A stretch of 64,000 nt of DNA from Doris montereyensis (taxonomy: Eukaryota; Mollusca; Gastropoda; Nudibranchia; Dorididae): assembly GCA_037039925.1 (NCBI GenBank), contig JAXRKP010000242.1, forward strand, positions 338,501 to 402,500, read 5' to 3'. The notes below the pieces were generated by a model. That model made no database searches. It was not told the origin of the DNA and worked only from the letters and a program-made list of their open reading frames with translations. A program made the position numbers and the translations under genes. This document shows positions 23,526-35,133 of this stretch, one piece after another. Each line of letters begins with the position of its first letter. Within the stretch, counting starts at the first letter, position 1.

Positions 23526-23784
23526 CTTCAATCTGAAGAAAAGCTTCTGAAACAGTGGATCCCTCAGCATTGGACGCCGCCACCTTGAACAGGCCGGAGT
23601 CCTCTGGGAAAACCTCCGAGATGGTCAGTCGGTATGTCTTGTTGCTTCTGGACAACTCATAGTCCGGAGAGCTGAAGATCTCAATGTCCTCCCTGTACCA
23701 TTTGATGATTGGCTCGGGATGACCTTCAACCTCAACTTCCAGCATCACCGGTTGACCTTGTCTTGCAGTCATGTTCTCAAGAGG
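23526..23784 (-). CDS. titin-like gene, complete Ig domain 11
   Basis: Intact 259-bp exon. Acceptor AACTTCTTAG, donor G|GTAAGC. It reads PLENMTARQGQPVMLEVEVE, GHPEPIIKWYREDIEIFSSP, PEDSGLFKVAASNAEGSTVS. Strong resemblance to titin Z2-like I-set domains (W-Y-R-E, PEDSG). It has the same length and phases as exon 25675-25933, with which it forms a duplicated pair. Confidence 0.92.
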
Positions 23785-24015
23785 CTAAGAAGTTGACAGG
23801 GTAAAATATAAATCACATATGGTGGACAATTTTCCCCGGTTCATGTAATCATATCAATAACGAAGCTGTTGTATGAGTAATGCTTTAAAGCTACAATTTT
23901 AATCTAATAAGAAAAACAATCTTAACTCACAATCGATTTTCTTTAAATCTCAAATCAAAGGCAGTGATGAATTTAACTCCATCTGCTGGAATAGACTTTA
24001 AAACAATAGACATAC

Positions 24016-24221
24016 CCTAGAGAAGGTCGGTTTGACCTTGTCTGTCACGGAACGGCCGCCTTGGAGCAGTGTCTGGCGGCATTGGCTTTGGGGAGCTCCG
24101 AAAAGAGCGATTCGTTTCTCAAAGGGAAACAAGTCTTGTTGTCCATCTACTTGCATTTCCAGTTCTTCCCTGAATTTCTCTTCTGCAATCGTTGGAGATA
24201 GCACAGGGGAGTCCGGTGATG
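24016..24221 (-). CDS. titin-like gene, linker exon before Ig domain 11
   Basis: Acceptor ACTTTGACAG, donor G|GTATGT. Open reading SPVLSPTIAEEKFREELEMQ then VDGQQDLFPFEKRIALFGAP. It ends KVKPTFSR, which supplies the P-x-F strand of Ig domain 11. It parallels exon 26488-26710, which ends the same way. Confidence 0.75.
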
Positions 24222-24384
24222 CTGTCAAAGTTAGAAAACAGAACACAGACATTTAATTATTATAGCAGCCACTAACAGCAAAATGGAATTCCTACCAGAA
24301 GCCTATTTAGGAAATAATGAATTTCATTAATTTTTGTATAGCAAATTATTTTACAGCATTGTAAGATCAGTTATACCTATGACA

Positions 24385-24490
24385 TGTTTAATGTTGTTTT
24401 GGGTGACTGTGGTGTGCTCGTATGTGTGATTGTAAAGCGCCTTGAGACTTTGTTACAAGGCACTATATAAATAAACTTTATCCCTATCAT
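24385..24490 (+). mobile_element. SINE/LINE 3' tail
   Basis: 'gtaaagcgccttgagact' then 'ggcactatataaataaa' and 'attattattt' matches the 3' tail widely shared by V-core/L2-type retroposons in animals. No body is attached. Confidence 0.5.
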
Positions 24491-24534
24491 TATTATTTAG
24501 AAATGTCCCTACAGCCTCTTGTAAAAGTTCCTTC

Positions 24535-24816
24535 AAGGCCCATCAGGCCCATAGAGCTGGAGCATATCCTGGTTTCTATAGCATGAAGCAGAACAGGTGA
24601 CACTAATCACCTCCTGGCCAGGACGTTAGTCTGACGAGGTTTTTACTCCCAAGCTAGTGCTTGTACCCATTTGCACCTGGGTAGAGTGGAAAAAATGCGT
24701 GTTACGTATTTTTCCCAAGGAACACAACATCGGACCTGGCTTTGCTAGGATTCGAAATAAGGATCTCATCATGATCCCCAGTCTGGCAACCTAACCGCTC
24801 GGCCACCAACGCCATT
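24535..24816 (-). mobile_element. tRNA-derived SINE, family A, copy 6
   Basis: Well-preserved full-length copy. Reverse complement starts GGCGTTGGTGGCCGAGCGG (A-box region) and contains a B-box-like ATTTCGAATCC. The tail includes 'tcctggtttctatagcatg'. Confidence 0.85.
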
Positions 24817-25259
24817 TACAGCCTCTTGTACCTCAGACTTACTCATTGACCAGTTCATTACTTTGAATATGTATGGCTGGGCATCTACATTTTTCTCAGA
24901 ATTAAAAATAAGCCCAGGGTAGCAGTGACAACCACTGTTACGGAATCGTCAATATTGACGTAGAAGGCCATACTACCTCCAACAGCAAATAATAAACATT
25001 TAAAAAAAATAAAATCTGGTGAAACTATCAAAGTTGAAAATAGAACACTGGTTTAATTATAGCAGCCACCAGCAGCGAATATGAACATTATCTTAAAATA
25101 AAATAATATAATATAGGTCCTTTAAGCACACAGTAAAAAATTCCAGGAAGGCACGAAATGTTTTGGTGATGACATATTGTGAGTTAAACTCTTGTTGATA
25201 TCAATTCTAACCCTGGCTGTCCCTGGATTTGTTTGACATTGTATGATTTTGATTTTTAC

Positions 25260-25570
25260 TCACATCGACAACAAAAGTGATCTCTGAGTTTTTGGTAGAA
25301 TTTTTTAAAATTTTGCACCGACTGCCCTGTAAACAGGTTGGACAAATTTTCTTGAGTTTTTCTGGTAATCTCACCTCCCTGGTTCGGGAAGGTGGATTGA
25401 CAACTAATCTCACCGGAGAAGGATAATGAAATAAAAAAAGGTCCCATGTGCAGATCACAACACTCTGAGCACGTCATAGATCCCCAGGCAGACTGTTTAC
25501 AGGGGCAGTCTTGATAAAACTTTTAAAATCCTACTCAAAACCCCCGAGATGAGATGATCTTAGTTGTGGA
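25260..25570. mobile_element. family D repeat arranged as a foldback
   Basis: The left part (25275-25345: tgatctctgagtttttggta ... ctgtaaacag) matches family D directly. The right part (about 25440-25565) is the reverse complement of the same consensus (gactgtttacaggg ... gatgatcttagttgtggatg). Confidence 0.65.
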
Positions 25571-25577
25571 TGTGGCT

Positions 25578-25648
25578 AAAATCAAATCAAATCAAATCAA
25601 ATCAAATCAAACCAAATCAAATCAAATCAAATCAAATCAAATCAAACC
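25578..25648. repeat. (ATCAA)n microsatellite
   Basis: About 14 pentanucleotide units ending about 25 nt from the donor of exon 25675-25933. Confidence 0.95.
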
Positions 25649-25674
25649 AAAGTCACAGACGCTAAGACACTTAC

Positions 25675-25933
25675 GTTGGACATAGAGGTAGGCTTCCGTC
25701 ACCTCTGATCCAAGTACGTTGCTGGCCACACAGGAAAATTTCCCAGCATCCTCTGGGAACGTCTCTGTGATGGTAAGTCTGTATAAGTTGTCTGACCTTG
25801 AGAGTTCAAAGTCGGGAGAGGAGACAATCTCCACATCCTCCCTGTACCACTTGATCACTGGTTCTGGGTTACCTTCAACTTTGACCTCAAATATGATTCC
25901 GTCTCCTTGCTGGGCTTCAATGCTGGTCAAAGG
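25675..25933 (-). CDS. titin-like gene, complete Ig domain 10
   Basis: Intact 259-bp exon. Acceptor TCATAACAG, donor G|GTAAGTG. It reads PLTSIEAQQGDGIIFEVKVE, GNPEPVIKWYREDVEIVSSP, FPEDAGKFSCVASNVLGSEV. A textbook I-set domain with one Cys in strand F, close in style to titin Z2. It is highly similar to exon 23526-23784. Confidence 0.92.
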
Positions 25934-26487
25934 CTGTTATGAAATTGTAGAGGATTTCAAACAGGAAATTAAATCATCAATCTGATTAAGGAATTGGCTG
26001 ATATTTTCCAGACAGTATAATTATAATTGTGTCTACGTTTAAAAAAATTAATTAAAATCTTTGAAAACGAATGTGTCCGGTAGAGGAAACAGTTACAGAA
26101 ATTGATGAGACGTTGATTTTAATCTTAGATTTTTCAGTTATTCTCAGAGCAAACTCAATACCAAAAAATTATCGTTCATTCTTTACACAAGATCTCGCTT
26201 GATTTTATCCTCACAATTACCCTTGTGATTATGTCAAAATGCCTGCTTTTAAAATTTTTGTTTTACTGAAATAGGATTGATAAGGAAAATGGAAAATGTT
26301 TCCGAGGAAAATTTCCATTTTCCTTCACACTTGATTTTGTTTGACATTATTTTCACAAAAGCCCTTGCGATTTTAATCTATACACAATCTATTATTTTTC
26401 CAGTGGGGGGGGGGGGGCCAAATAGGATTGCTATGGGAGTAAAAAGTTGTCTGTTCTTGGGAAAAAGCTTTTCAATCTCACTCCTAC

Positions 26488-26710
26488 CTTAGAGAAGGAC
26501 GGTCTCACTTTGGGTGAAGCCATTGCCAGCTGTGGGGGCCTTTTCACTGGCTTGACTGGAGTGGCTTTGGAGCTTTCTGGAACTGCTCCAGTTTCTTTTG
26601 GAATGACGGCTGTTCTTCCCGTCGATTGTCAACCTGCATCGCCATGTCCTCTTCCTGCACGGGTTTCGGTGCAGGTGGTGGGGGCTGGACGGGGAGGGGT
26701 GGAGCTTCAC
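26488..26710 (-). CDS. titin-like gene, Pro-rich linker before Ig domain 10
   Basis: Acceptor CTGCTTCAG, donor AAG|GTAGGA. It reads APPLPVQPPPPAPKPVQEED, MAMQVDNRREEQPSFQKKLE, and after frame changes TPVKPVKRPPQLAMASPKVR then PSFSK. A disordered linker ending in the first strand of Ig domain 10. Confidence 0.7.
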
Positions 26711-26754
26711 CTGAAGCAGATGCAAATAATAGTGTAAATTAACTGTGTCATAGT

Positions 26755-27085
<331 letters not shown>

Positions 27086-27179
27086 ATATACACACATATA
27101 ATTCCCACCATTCCTCTTCTATGTAAGGTTTGTGTCCCAACCCCCAGGGCACTGAACAGTCTCATCTTTTCAAACTTAC

Positions 27180-27434
27180 TTTCGACATGGATAACAGCTT
27201 CCGACCTTGTGCTGCCTTCGGGTCGTTGCCACCACCTCGTATGTCCCAGAATCCTCGGGGAAGACCGGCGATGATGAGAATATATCGGTTATCTACTTGC
27301 TTAATCTCATAGTCCCTGGAGTTTCTGATTTCAATGGTTTCCTTATACCATTTGACTACGGGCTCTGGTTGGGCCTCAATGATGATCTCCAAAGGTCAAC
27401 TTCTCCCCCTCGTGAGGATACATGTCCCGCAGGG
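27180..27434 (-). CDS. titin-like gene, Ig domain 9
   Basis: Acceptor CCGTTTCAG, donor AAA|GTAAGT. It reads LRDMYPHEGEKLTF, then EIIIEAQPEPVVKWYKETIE, IRNSRDYEIKQVDNRYILII, then in another frame FPEDSGTYEVVAT. Several one-base shifts. Complete I-set signature apart from its first strand, which is at the end of exon 28138-28652. Confidence 0.8.
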
Positions 27435-27536
27435 CTGAAACGGAAAATAGCAGTGTGTGTCGCGAATGATACAACTGTAACTCTTGGCCAAAAGAAATAT
27501 AAATTTTGTCATGCGTGTGAAGTTGCATTTGCAAGA

Positions 27537-27632
27537 AACATAACTTTGGACATAGCAGTGCTAGGATTCAAACCAGGATCTCATGATCCCAAGCCTGGCA
27601 ACCTAACTTCTAGACCAGTGACACCACATTAT
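27537..27632 (-). mobile_element. tRNA-derived SINE, family A, head fragment
   Basis: Contains 'gctaggattcaaaccaggat' and 'tctggcaacctaac'-like sequence, the reverse complement of the tRNA-like head only. Confidence 0.6.
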
Positions 27633-28137
27633 TTTCTTTAGTTCATATAATTTTGTTTATTAAAAGAGGACAAAATATCCTTCCAATTTCATTATTATTT
27701 TTAATTAAATAGGAAATTTTACACTTGTCTGAAAAATTCATTGCAATGTATTTCTGCATGGCTTGCTATAAATATAGACATTCCTCAATATGACGAGTGT
27801 ATTTACTCATTAATAATCTTATATATAAAACTCTTCAAATATAATTTAGAAATGATTGTCAGAATTTGGAATGTACTCTGCGCTTATCATTGTTTGATCA
27901 GTTTTACTAATATATTTCTAAATGTCAGTGACCTTATCTTCAAAAAAATAAAGTTACACTCATCACTCTTAGATGAAATACATAATTAACTACAAAATCA
28001 TGCACACTGTACACTGGTATCAATATTCATGAATTGAGCTTACCCGTGCTTTTGAAAAAGAAGAATAAAAAGTAGAAGAAAAACCAAATAGAAGAAAAAA
28101 TTGTAGCTTTATAGGTAAATGAAGAGAAAAACTCTAC

Positions 28138-28652
28138 CTTTGTGAACATTGGTTTTTCTTCTGTGGCACAAAAGCTCGCTCACTGACGGGGTTTGGCTTT
28201 CTGTGGCTTGATGACGGGGGTTGGTGGTGGTGGTGGTTCCCTGACCAGTTTGGCTTTCTGTGGCTTGATGACAGGGGTTGGTGGTGGTGGTGGTTCCCTG
28301 ACCAGTTTGGCTTTCTGTGGCTTGATGACAGGGGGTGGCGGTGGTGGCGGGGCCTGTTGACGCCCTCCCTCTTCCCCAAAAACTTTAAATTTGGCTTCAA
28401 AAGGTGGCAACTCATGTTCAAGCTGCATGTCAAGCTCGTAGCGGTAACGCTCTTTTGGGGCTTTCCGGAGGAGGCGCCACGGTGAAATCTGACGGCCTTT
28501 GGAGTTTTGGTATTTTGGCACTTGGCTGCTCTTCTCTCTCCGCTGGACGGTGGGGTGATTTGGTGCTCGAGCTCTACTGGGTGACATCGGTTCGTACACC
28601 GGCTTCCTGTCAGGACCTCTGATAGCAAGAGGTGACGGTTTTTCTGGAAGTG
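28138..28652 (-). CDS. titin-like gene, long Pro-rich linker with internal repeats
   Basis: Acceptor TTTTTCCAG, donor AAG|GTAGAG. It reads EKPSPLAIRGPDRKPVYEPM, RYRYELDMQLEHELPPFEAK, then about three tandem copies of a 19-residue unit (PPPPPTPVIKPQKAKLVRE, about 28198-28365). The 3' end, in a shifted frame, reads ATEEKPMFTK and starts Ig domain 9. It could be an elastic or SH3-binding segment. Confidence 0.8.
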
Positions 28653-28804
28653 CTGGAAAAATCAATTTGAGTTCTTTGCTAATAAAAGTCAGAAATTGAA
28701 AGAACGATTTTTTGACTCAATAGCTTAGTGATAAGAAATGAAAGAAGCCTAAAATTTTCAAACTCAATTACTCGCTTTTACCTAAAATACACTTGAGAAA
28801 ATTG

Positions 28805-28880
28805 TTCAATCCGTCGAGGCTCAACCCACGACCTTTCAGTTGAGAGGCAGTTACCCTATCTCTGAACCACCCTGTCCCTG
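28805..28880 (-). mobile_element. tRNA-like SINE head (family D), fragment
   Basis: Reverse complement carries GGGTTGAGCC (B-box-like) preceded by a tRNA-like arm 'ggacagggtggttcagagat'. Confidence 0.5.
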
Positions 28881-28972
28881 CGATTCATCTGAATTAGATT
28901 TATCAGTGAATAAGTAACCCATATCACAAATATTATAACCAAAATAAGCTTGCAAACTAAAGGAGAACTTAC

Positions 28973-29261
28973 GTTGTACGTGCAACTGTGCAGAGCAGAT
29001 GGCTTCCCCAGCAGGATTATCAGCACGGGCGCTGAATTTCCCAGAGTCCTCGTAGAAAGCTTCAGGTATGCAGAGAGTGTGGGTGTCTCCATCTTGGAAA
29101 ATTTGAAAGTCAGGAGAGCTGACCAGCTGACATTCATCTCTAAACCAGGTCACAGTCGGAGGCGGATCACCCTTGACTTGGACGACGAGCCTGACGGACT
29201 CGCTTCTTCCAGGGTGTGTTCCGTCTTGAGTTTCTTGACAAAGCCAGGGGTACTAAGGTAG
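28973..29261 (-). CDS. titin-like gene, Ig domain 8
   Basis: Acceptor ACTTTTCAG, donor G|GTAAGT. It reads YLSTPGFVKKLKTEHTLEE, a frame change near 29203, then VTWFRDECQLVSSPDFQIFQ, DGDTHTLCIPEAFYEDSGKF, SARADNPAGEAICSAQLHVQ. Strong titin Z2-like pattern (FRD, EDSG, AQL-VQ). Confidence 0.88.
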
Positions 29262-29744
29262 CTGAAAAGTTTGATAAAAATAAATCAAACAAAATAAAAT
29301 GCACACTAAGAAAAAAAGAACGCTTTAAAAAAAAAAAAACCCAGATCACAATAACCAAACATTTTATTACGTTACATAACTTCAGGTTCCGTTTAGGAAG
29401 ATAAAATTTTGAACAAATTGATTTGAAGGTAAATACTCTGAAGAAGAAGTCATTCAACACTCAATATATTATGAAGTTTAGATGCACTGATAATTTTCCC
29501 CCTCTATTCCTTGTAATACACCTATAAATACTCGCAAAAGCAGGGTTACAAACCGTAGAAAAGAACTGAAAAAAAAAAGAACAAAACAACCAACTTTTTC
29601 TCATTACCTCCGTACAGGTTGGCTTCTGCAATTTTTAATTATCTTTTTTAAGTGTGTATATATAGGGCCATCTTGTAAATTAGCACATATCATCATTTAG
29701 GTACTGTTCATTTCAATTGTAACATTCTCATGATTATATTATGT

Positions 29745-29842
29745 AAGATATTTTGTAAGCTATTTTATCATATTGTGCCTAGGCCTTTGTAAAGCGCAAC
29801 TGAGCATGGCTCATGGATAGGGGCACTACGTAAATTTTGCCT
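29745..29842 (+). mobile_element. SINE/LINE 3' tail feeding a microsatellite
   Basis: 'tttgtaaagcgcaactgag' and 'ggggcactacgtaaattt' resemble the V-core/L2-type 3' tail and run directly into the (TTA)n array that follows. Confidence 0.5.
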
Positions 29843-29961
<119 letters not shown>

Positions 29962-29963
29962 AC

Positions 29964-30160
29964 CTCTTACTACCAACTGGGCTGCCGATGAAGCCAAGCC
30001 AGCCTCATTCTCAGCGGTGCAGGTGAACTGTCCAGAGTCTTCTGGGAAGGCCTCTGGGATGGTCATAGTCACCGATTGTTACGATAAGCGATTTCAAAGT
30101 CGGCCTGATCAGTGAGTTCTCTATTCTCACGATACCAGCGAATGACGGGCTCTGGTTTGC
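29964..30160 (-). CDS. titin-like gene, Ig domain 7, C-terminal half
   Basis: Acceptor CGCTTTCCAG, donor AGAG|GTAAAT. It reads KPEPVIRWYRENRELTDQAD, FEIAYRNN, then after one base FPEDSGQFTCTAENEAGLAS, SAAQLVVR. I-set C-G strands with Trp and strand-F Cys. Confidence 0.85.
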
Positions 30161-30599
30161 CTGGAAAGCGATACCATATTTGTCTTTAAAATGAAAATAT
30201 TCAGAATTTTAAATAATTTCTTTAAAAATGTAATTTTGGGATAAGATAATAACTGGGGAAAAAAAAAGAAAGAAAATAGCAGATTTGACATTTAGAAAAA
30301 GACGTTTCAGTTGAAATTGAAAAAAATAAATGCAGAGTAAATACATGTATCAATCAAATTCTTATACATTTGTAATTTTATGAAATGAAGCACAAAACGA
30401 TTTTCATATCATTTGTAACTTCTGCTCACAAAATTTCCTGTAGTTCCATGACAATACTGTTGTTTCCCCTCACCAGGTACATTCAGATTTGTTTTTAGTC
30501 ATCTTTTAAAAAATATGTTCATTTCCCCTACAATGGGAGTTAACCATCTTGTGAATGAAGCTCAGGAACCTCTGGCCAATAGAAATCAAGTTTGCAGCT

Positions 30600-30872
30600 A
30601 TGAATGAGCTGGAGCTTATCCTGGTTTCTATTACATCGTGGTGCAGACCAGGTAGGTGATAATAAATCACCTCCAGGACAAGACGCTAGTCTGTTGTAGA
30701 TTTTACTTCCAAGCTGGTGCTGGTACCCATCTGCACCTGGGTCAAGTGGGAAAATGCCTGTTAGGTGTCTTTCCCAAAGTGCATTACGTCGGACCTAGCA
30801 TTATTGGGATTTCAACCCAACACCTTATCATTCCAAGTTTGGCAGCCTAACCACTGGGCAACCAACGCGACT
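30600..30872 (-). mobile_element. tRNA-derived SINE, family A, copy 7
   Basis: Full-length type copy. Tail 'tatcctggtttctattaca', head 'ggcagcctaaccactgggca' (reverse complement of the A-box region). Confidence 0.8.
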
Positions 30873-30951
30873 GATCATAATAATAATTATACATGACTTC
30901 AAAATTTGATTTTTTTACACAGAGAGAAGGAAATACAAGGATGAGATTTAC

Positions 30952-31237
30952 CTTTAACGACCCCCTCAAAGGTCACGCGGGTTCCCTCCATTGCTTGAAT
31001 GTTTTTCAACATCTGAACAAACATGGGGGGTACCGGCACTTCAATGGTCAGATCACGGGTTGGAATTTGGCGGGAGATCAGTGGACACGGCAGCATATCT
31101 CTCAATGCTGGTGCTGACCCTCTTGGGTTTGACTTGTTTGGTGATGGTGGTGGAATGACTCTCTCCAGACGACAGGTAGCGTTCCTCCTGTGTGAAGGTG
31201 ACTCACTCGTTTCTCAGTCTTGGTGACAGTCTGAGTT
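30952..31237 (-). CDS. titin-like gene, linker plus Ig domain 7, N-terminal half
   Basis: Acceptor CCACCATCAG, donor AAAG|GTAAAT. Linker pieces in successive frames: RTQTVTKTEKRV; TFTQEERYLSSGESHSTTIT; KQVKPKRVSTSIERYAAVST; then DLTIEVPVPPMFVQMLKNIQ and AMEGTRVTFEGVV, the first strands of Ig domain 7. Confidence 0.75.
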
Positions 31238-31319
31238 CTGATGGTGGAAAAAAGACAAGAAAAGAAATGAAAAGAAAAAAAACAAAGTGAAAAGGGAGAC
31301 GCTTTAAATTTATTGTTTA

Positions 31320-31442
31320 TAATGAAGAAGAAGGAAAAGAAGAAAAGAAGAAGAAGAAAAGGAGAGAATAAAACGAATAAGAATAAAAAGAATAAGAATA
31401 AAAAGAATAGAATAAAAAGAATAAGAATAAAAAGAAGGAGAA

Positions 31443-31473
<31 letters not shown>

Positions 31474-31785
31474 AAGAAGAAGAAGAGGAAGAGGAAGAGA
31501 AGAAGAAGAGGAAGAGGAAGAGGAAGAGGAAGAGGAAGAGGAAGAGGAAGAGGAAGAGAAGAGGAAGAGAAGAAGAAGAAGAAGAAGAAGAAGAATAGAA
31601 GAAGAAGGAGAAGGAGAAGGAGAAGGAGAAGGAGAAGGAGAAGGAGAAGGAGGAAGGAGAAGGAGAAGGAGAAGAAGAAGAAGAAGAAGAAGAAGAAGAA
31701 GAAGAAGAAGAAGAAGAAAGAAGAAGAAGAAGAAGAAGAGAAGAAGAAGAAGAGAAGAAGGAAAAGAACAAGAAGAAGATAATGT
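31320..31785. repeat. GAA/GGA-rich purine microsatellite
   Basis: About 465 bp of GAA, GAAGGA and GGAAGA units. The sense transcript is polypyrimidine (TTC-rich) and ends about 80 nt before the acceptor of exon 30952-31237. Confidence 0.95.
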
Positions 31786-31827
31786 GTCTATTACACATTC
31801 ATCAACCTAAAGGGGCTATTGACTTAC

Positions 31828-32109
31828 ATTTCTGACTCGGACCAGGAGGATAACCACCGTCTGGCAGCTCAACGCTGACGTTTCTCCGTCTCTGAACAGC
31901 TGGTCCCGGCACAGGGGCCAGAGGCAGAGCGGGCGGAGCTACACTCAGCAAGGCGGAGCATGCAGCTTCCCACTCGGGTTTTCTGCTGTCACGGAAAAAT
32001 CTGCCAGCGTCCTCTCACAACACCTCGAGGATGGTGAGGCGGTGGACGTTGCCCTCCATGGGTGGGGAGGTAGTCTTGGGACACGAGGGGCGTTGAACTG
32101 CCATGACAC
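31828..32109 (-). CDS. titin-like gene, Ig domain 6, C-terminal half plus linker
   Basis: Acceptor TTCCAACAG, donor AAAT|GTAAGT. Pieces in different frames: VSWQFN; APLVSQDYLP; GNVHRLTILEVL; DFSVTAENPSGKLHA; then a linker APPALPLAPVPGPAVQRRRN, VSVELPDGGYPPGPSQ. At least three indels. The domain order is still clear. Confidence 0.7.
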
Positions 32110-32149
32110 CTGTTGGAAAGAAAGTATCATTGTCATTCTTGAGTGACGC

Positions 32150-32345
32150 CAGGGAAATGCAGGATGAAAGATTATAAGTGAAAGAGTGAAAGAAAAAAAG
32201 TAGGATCTACCAGCAGCTGGAATATCATTGAAATTCACCGTCCACCAAATGTGATGATCTAAGGGTGAATGAAGAGGAAACAGCAAAGTGAAAGATTATA
32301 AGTGAAAGAAAAGAAGTAGAACCTACCACCAGTGCCTGCCAAACA
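32150..32345 (+). mobile_element. short dispersed repeat family C, two adjacent copies
   Basis: A 3' fragment (32150-32215, ending 'gatctaccagcagc') is followed by a full copy (32228-32345, 'tccaccaaatgtgatgatct' to 'agtgcctgcca'). Confidence 0.7.
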
Positions 32346-32429
32346 CGGCCACTTCTTGAAAGTATCAGGAATTGACATGCTTAGTAATTGGTTAAGGCCA
32401 CGAGAACGACATATTTGGGTTTGATTTGA

Positions 32430-32565
32430 TTAGAATTTACCATATCCATCACACACTGTGATCTCAAGGGAATTAACAGGAAACAGAAAGATGAAAGAAA
32501 AACATGTGAAAAGAGTGAAAGGAAAGAAGAAGTGCCCTACCAGCATCACCCGCCAACCTCCCATT
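32430..32565 (+). mobile_element. short dispersed repeat family C, copy 7
   Basis: 'ccatcacacactgtgatctc' to 'catcacccgccaacc', the third family C unit within 400 bp. Confidence 0.7.
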
Positions 32566-32700
32566 TCCGCTCTCAGTTAGAGTGTTAACTAACTTGGTTA
32601 TTTCATAATTGCAGGTATAACAAGCGATAGGTTTATTTTTGTCCCATTTAAAGACTTGAGTTTTTATGGAAAAAGATAGTGAAAGACATGAATAGAATAC

Positions 32701-32990
32701 CTTTGGCTTGGGAGCTCCGGTGAGTTCACACTCCAAATGTAACTGATTCACCGGGTTGGGCAGCCGTATCTTGGAAAAGTCGTTTAAACTCTGGCGGGAA
32801 TGTGGCATCTGCTCCTTCTCACTGCCGTCTTCTTTTCCATCTGTTCTTCCTCGGGAACTGGCTCGACCACCAGTTTGGACATGCAAGTTGCTTCCCCTGC
32901 CACATTGGCGGCTTTCACGGAATAGGTGCCGCTGTCTTCATCGAAAACTTCAGGTATGGTGAGAGAGTGTACATCAGCAAAAGCTGTGAT
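32701..32990 (-). CDS. titin-like gene, Ig domain 5 C-terminal half, linker, Ig domain 6 N-terminal half
   Basis: Acceptor GTTTCTAG, donor AAAG|GTATTC. It reads ITAFADVHSLTIPEVFDEDS, GTYSVKAANVAGEATCMSKL, linker VVEPVPEEEQMEKK, then in other frames PPEFKRLFQDTAAQPGESVT and LECELTGAPKPK. One exon thus spans the junction of two Ig domains. Confidence 0.8.
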
Positions 32991-33432
32991 CTAGAAACAA
33001 AAACAAAACAAAACATATTAACGTTGAAAATGCACGGTACAATACAATGACGTAGCTGCCAACCCTTTTCAAATGGAAAAACAGACTCTGACTGTGCTAA
33101 CTCAGCCTAACTTGCATGATGGCCAGTAATATTCAGAGAACATTGACATTTTTATTTGATTTATTTAACCCTATTTAAGGTAAATAAAAAAATCTCTGTC
33201 CTAAAGTCGGATGGTAGTTTTGCCAATTCAGAAAAGCGTCTCCGGATTTTCACCCAAATCTTTCTGTTGAGTCTCTACCTGTAAGCTAGGGTTTCTTTAA
33301 AAAAATGTAACCCTCATATAGATCTACATACTTTTTCAAGGTAAAAAATTAATTACGGACTCAAAGGGAAAAAAAAATAGCTATGCTCTTTACATTCTTT
33401 GCAAAGAGATTTCAAAGTCCTGAACAACGAAC

Positions 33433-33621
33433 CTGAAAGTCTGGGGAGGTCTCTAATGGGTGGTTGTCACGGTACAGGTCACCGTGGCATATAGGATGAC
33501 CTATGACCCTACATTGCAGGCACACTCGTTGACCTGATTTGGCACATTGTCGCGGGAGAGGTTGAGTGAACTTGGGAGCAGCCAGCTCGTTGGTGGACGC
33601 ATCACTCAATTCCACTCATGG
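33433..33621 (-). CDS. titin-like gene, Ig domain 5, N-terminal half
   Basis: Acceptor TGCATTTCAG, donor TTTCAG|GTTCGT. It reads APKFTQPLPRQCAKSGQRVC, LQCRVIGHP, then a compensated double indel where the Trp codon should be, then YRDNHPLETSPDFQ. I-set A-C' strands. Confidence 0.78.
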
Positions 33622-33736
33622 CTGAAATGCAGGCATTGTGAAAGATCATGGTGAAAAAGTAGTACTAAAATATTTAGGGAAAGAGTTTTTGTCAAAAACA
33701 TAAGAGGGTTGAAAAATAGATGAGGATAGGCAGAAA

Positions 33737-34152
<416 letters not shown>

Positions 34153-34394
34153 AGAGTGAAACAGACAGACAGACAGCAGAGACACACAGACAAACAGACA
34201 TAAATAGACAGACAATTCTAGAGATGATAGAGACCATCCATGATTATATCTGGAATTAAATAACATTGTCTTGAACAACAACAAAAATATTAGCCCTTGA
34301 TCAAAACTATTCCATGTGCAATACGTTCTTCTCTGCTGACGTACCAGTACATAAAACAAAAAACCCATACACACAGTAAATCAACATAACTTAC

Positions 34395-34575
34395 GTTCAA
34401 CATGGAGCTTGCAATTAGATGCAGCTTGACCTTTGAGGATTTTTGGCAACGACTTTGAACACACCACTGTCATCTGCAATGGCTTCCCCTTATCACTAGT
34501 GTACAACGGTCTCCTCAAACAAAAGCTGAATGTCCTGCGACTCCTTCACTGGCTTTCATTCTTGAACCAAATCAC
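34395..34575 (-). CDS. titin-like gene, Ig domain 4, C-terminal half
   Basis: Acceptor ATCTTAG, donor C|GTAAGT. Pieces: VIWFKNES; then in other frames DIQLLFEETVVH and EAIADDSGVFKVVAKN; then GQAASNCKLHVER. I-set signature with several one-base shifts. Confidence 0.75.
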
Positions 34576-34809
34576 CTAAGATATTATAAAATTGGAACTC
34601 TTTTAAGGCTGATATTGCATACAAACATATGAAGTGTTCGACATTTTATAACTTTAAAATAATGCTTAGTAAGAAACTAGAAACGCACACAATATGTATC
34701 ATTTCGTGAAAGTATGAAACACCTTGTAAGAAAGTAATACAGTAAAATTGTGAATTTATAAGGTTCAACATAATCGAGTTCATGTGTTCTATTCTGAAGT
34801 GGTAATGTA

Positions 34810-34950
34810 TCGCAAAAATCTTTAAATGTTACCAGTTAAGCTATTTTTATTTAATGTAAAGACAGCTGCTTATGAGGTGTCGCAAAAATCTTTAAATGTT
34901 ACCAGTTAAGCCATTCCTATTTAATGTAAAGACAGAGAGGTGCTTATGAC
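34810..34950. repeat. 70-bp tandem duplication, 2 copies
   Basis: 'cgcaaaaatctttaaatgtt' recurs at 34811 and 34881, followed by the same 'taatgtaaagacag' sequence. Confidence 0.9.
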
Positions 34951-35133
34951 TTTTACGTGCAGTGTGTATCTGTCGATGTCCTTTTCATACATATGGCCGG
35001 CTGTTTGTGGCTTTATCAAGAGCAAACATTTCAGCTTTGTAATAAGTTTCTCCTGTCATTGTTATAAAAACAGAAAACTTTCATCTTGAATCAATATTTT
35101 CCTGTCTACAGACAACTCAAGGAACCAACGAAC

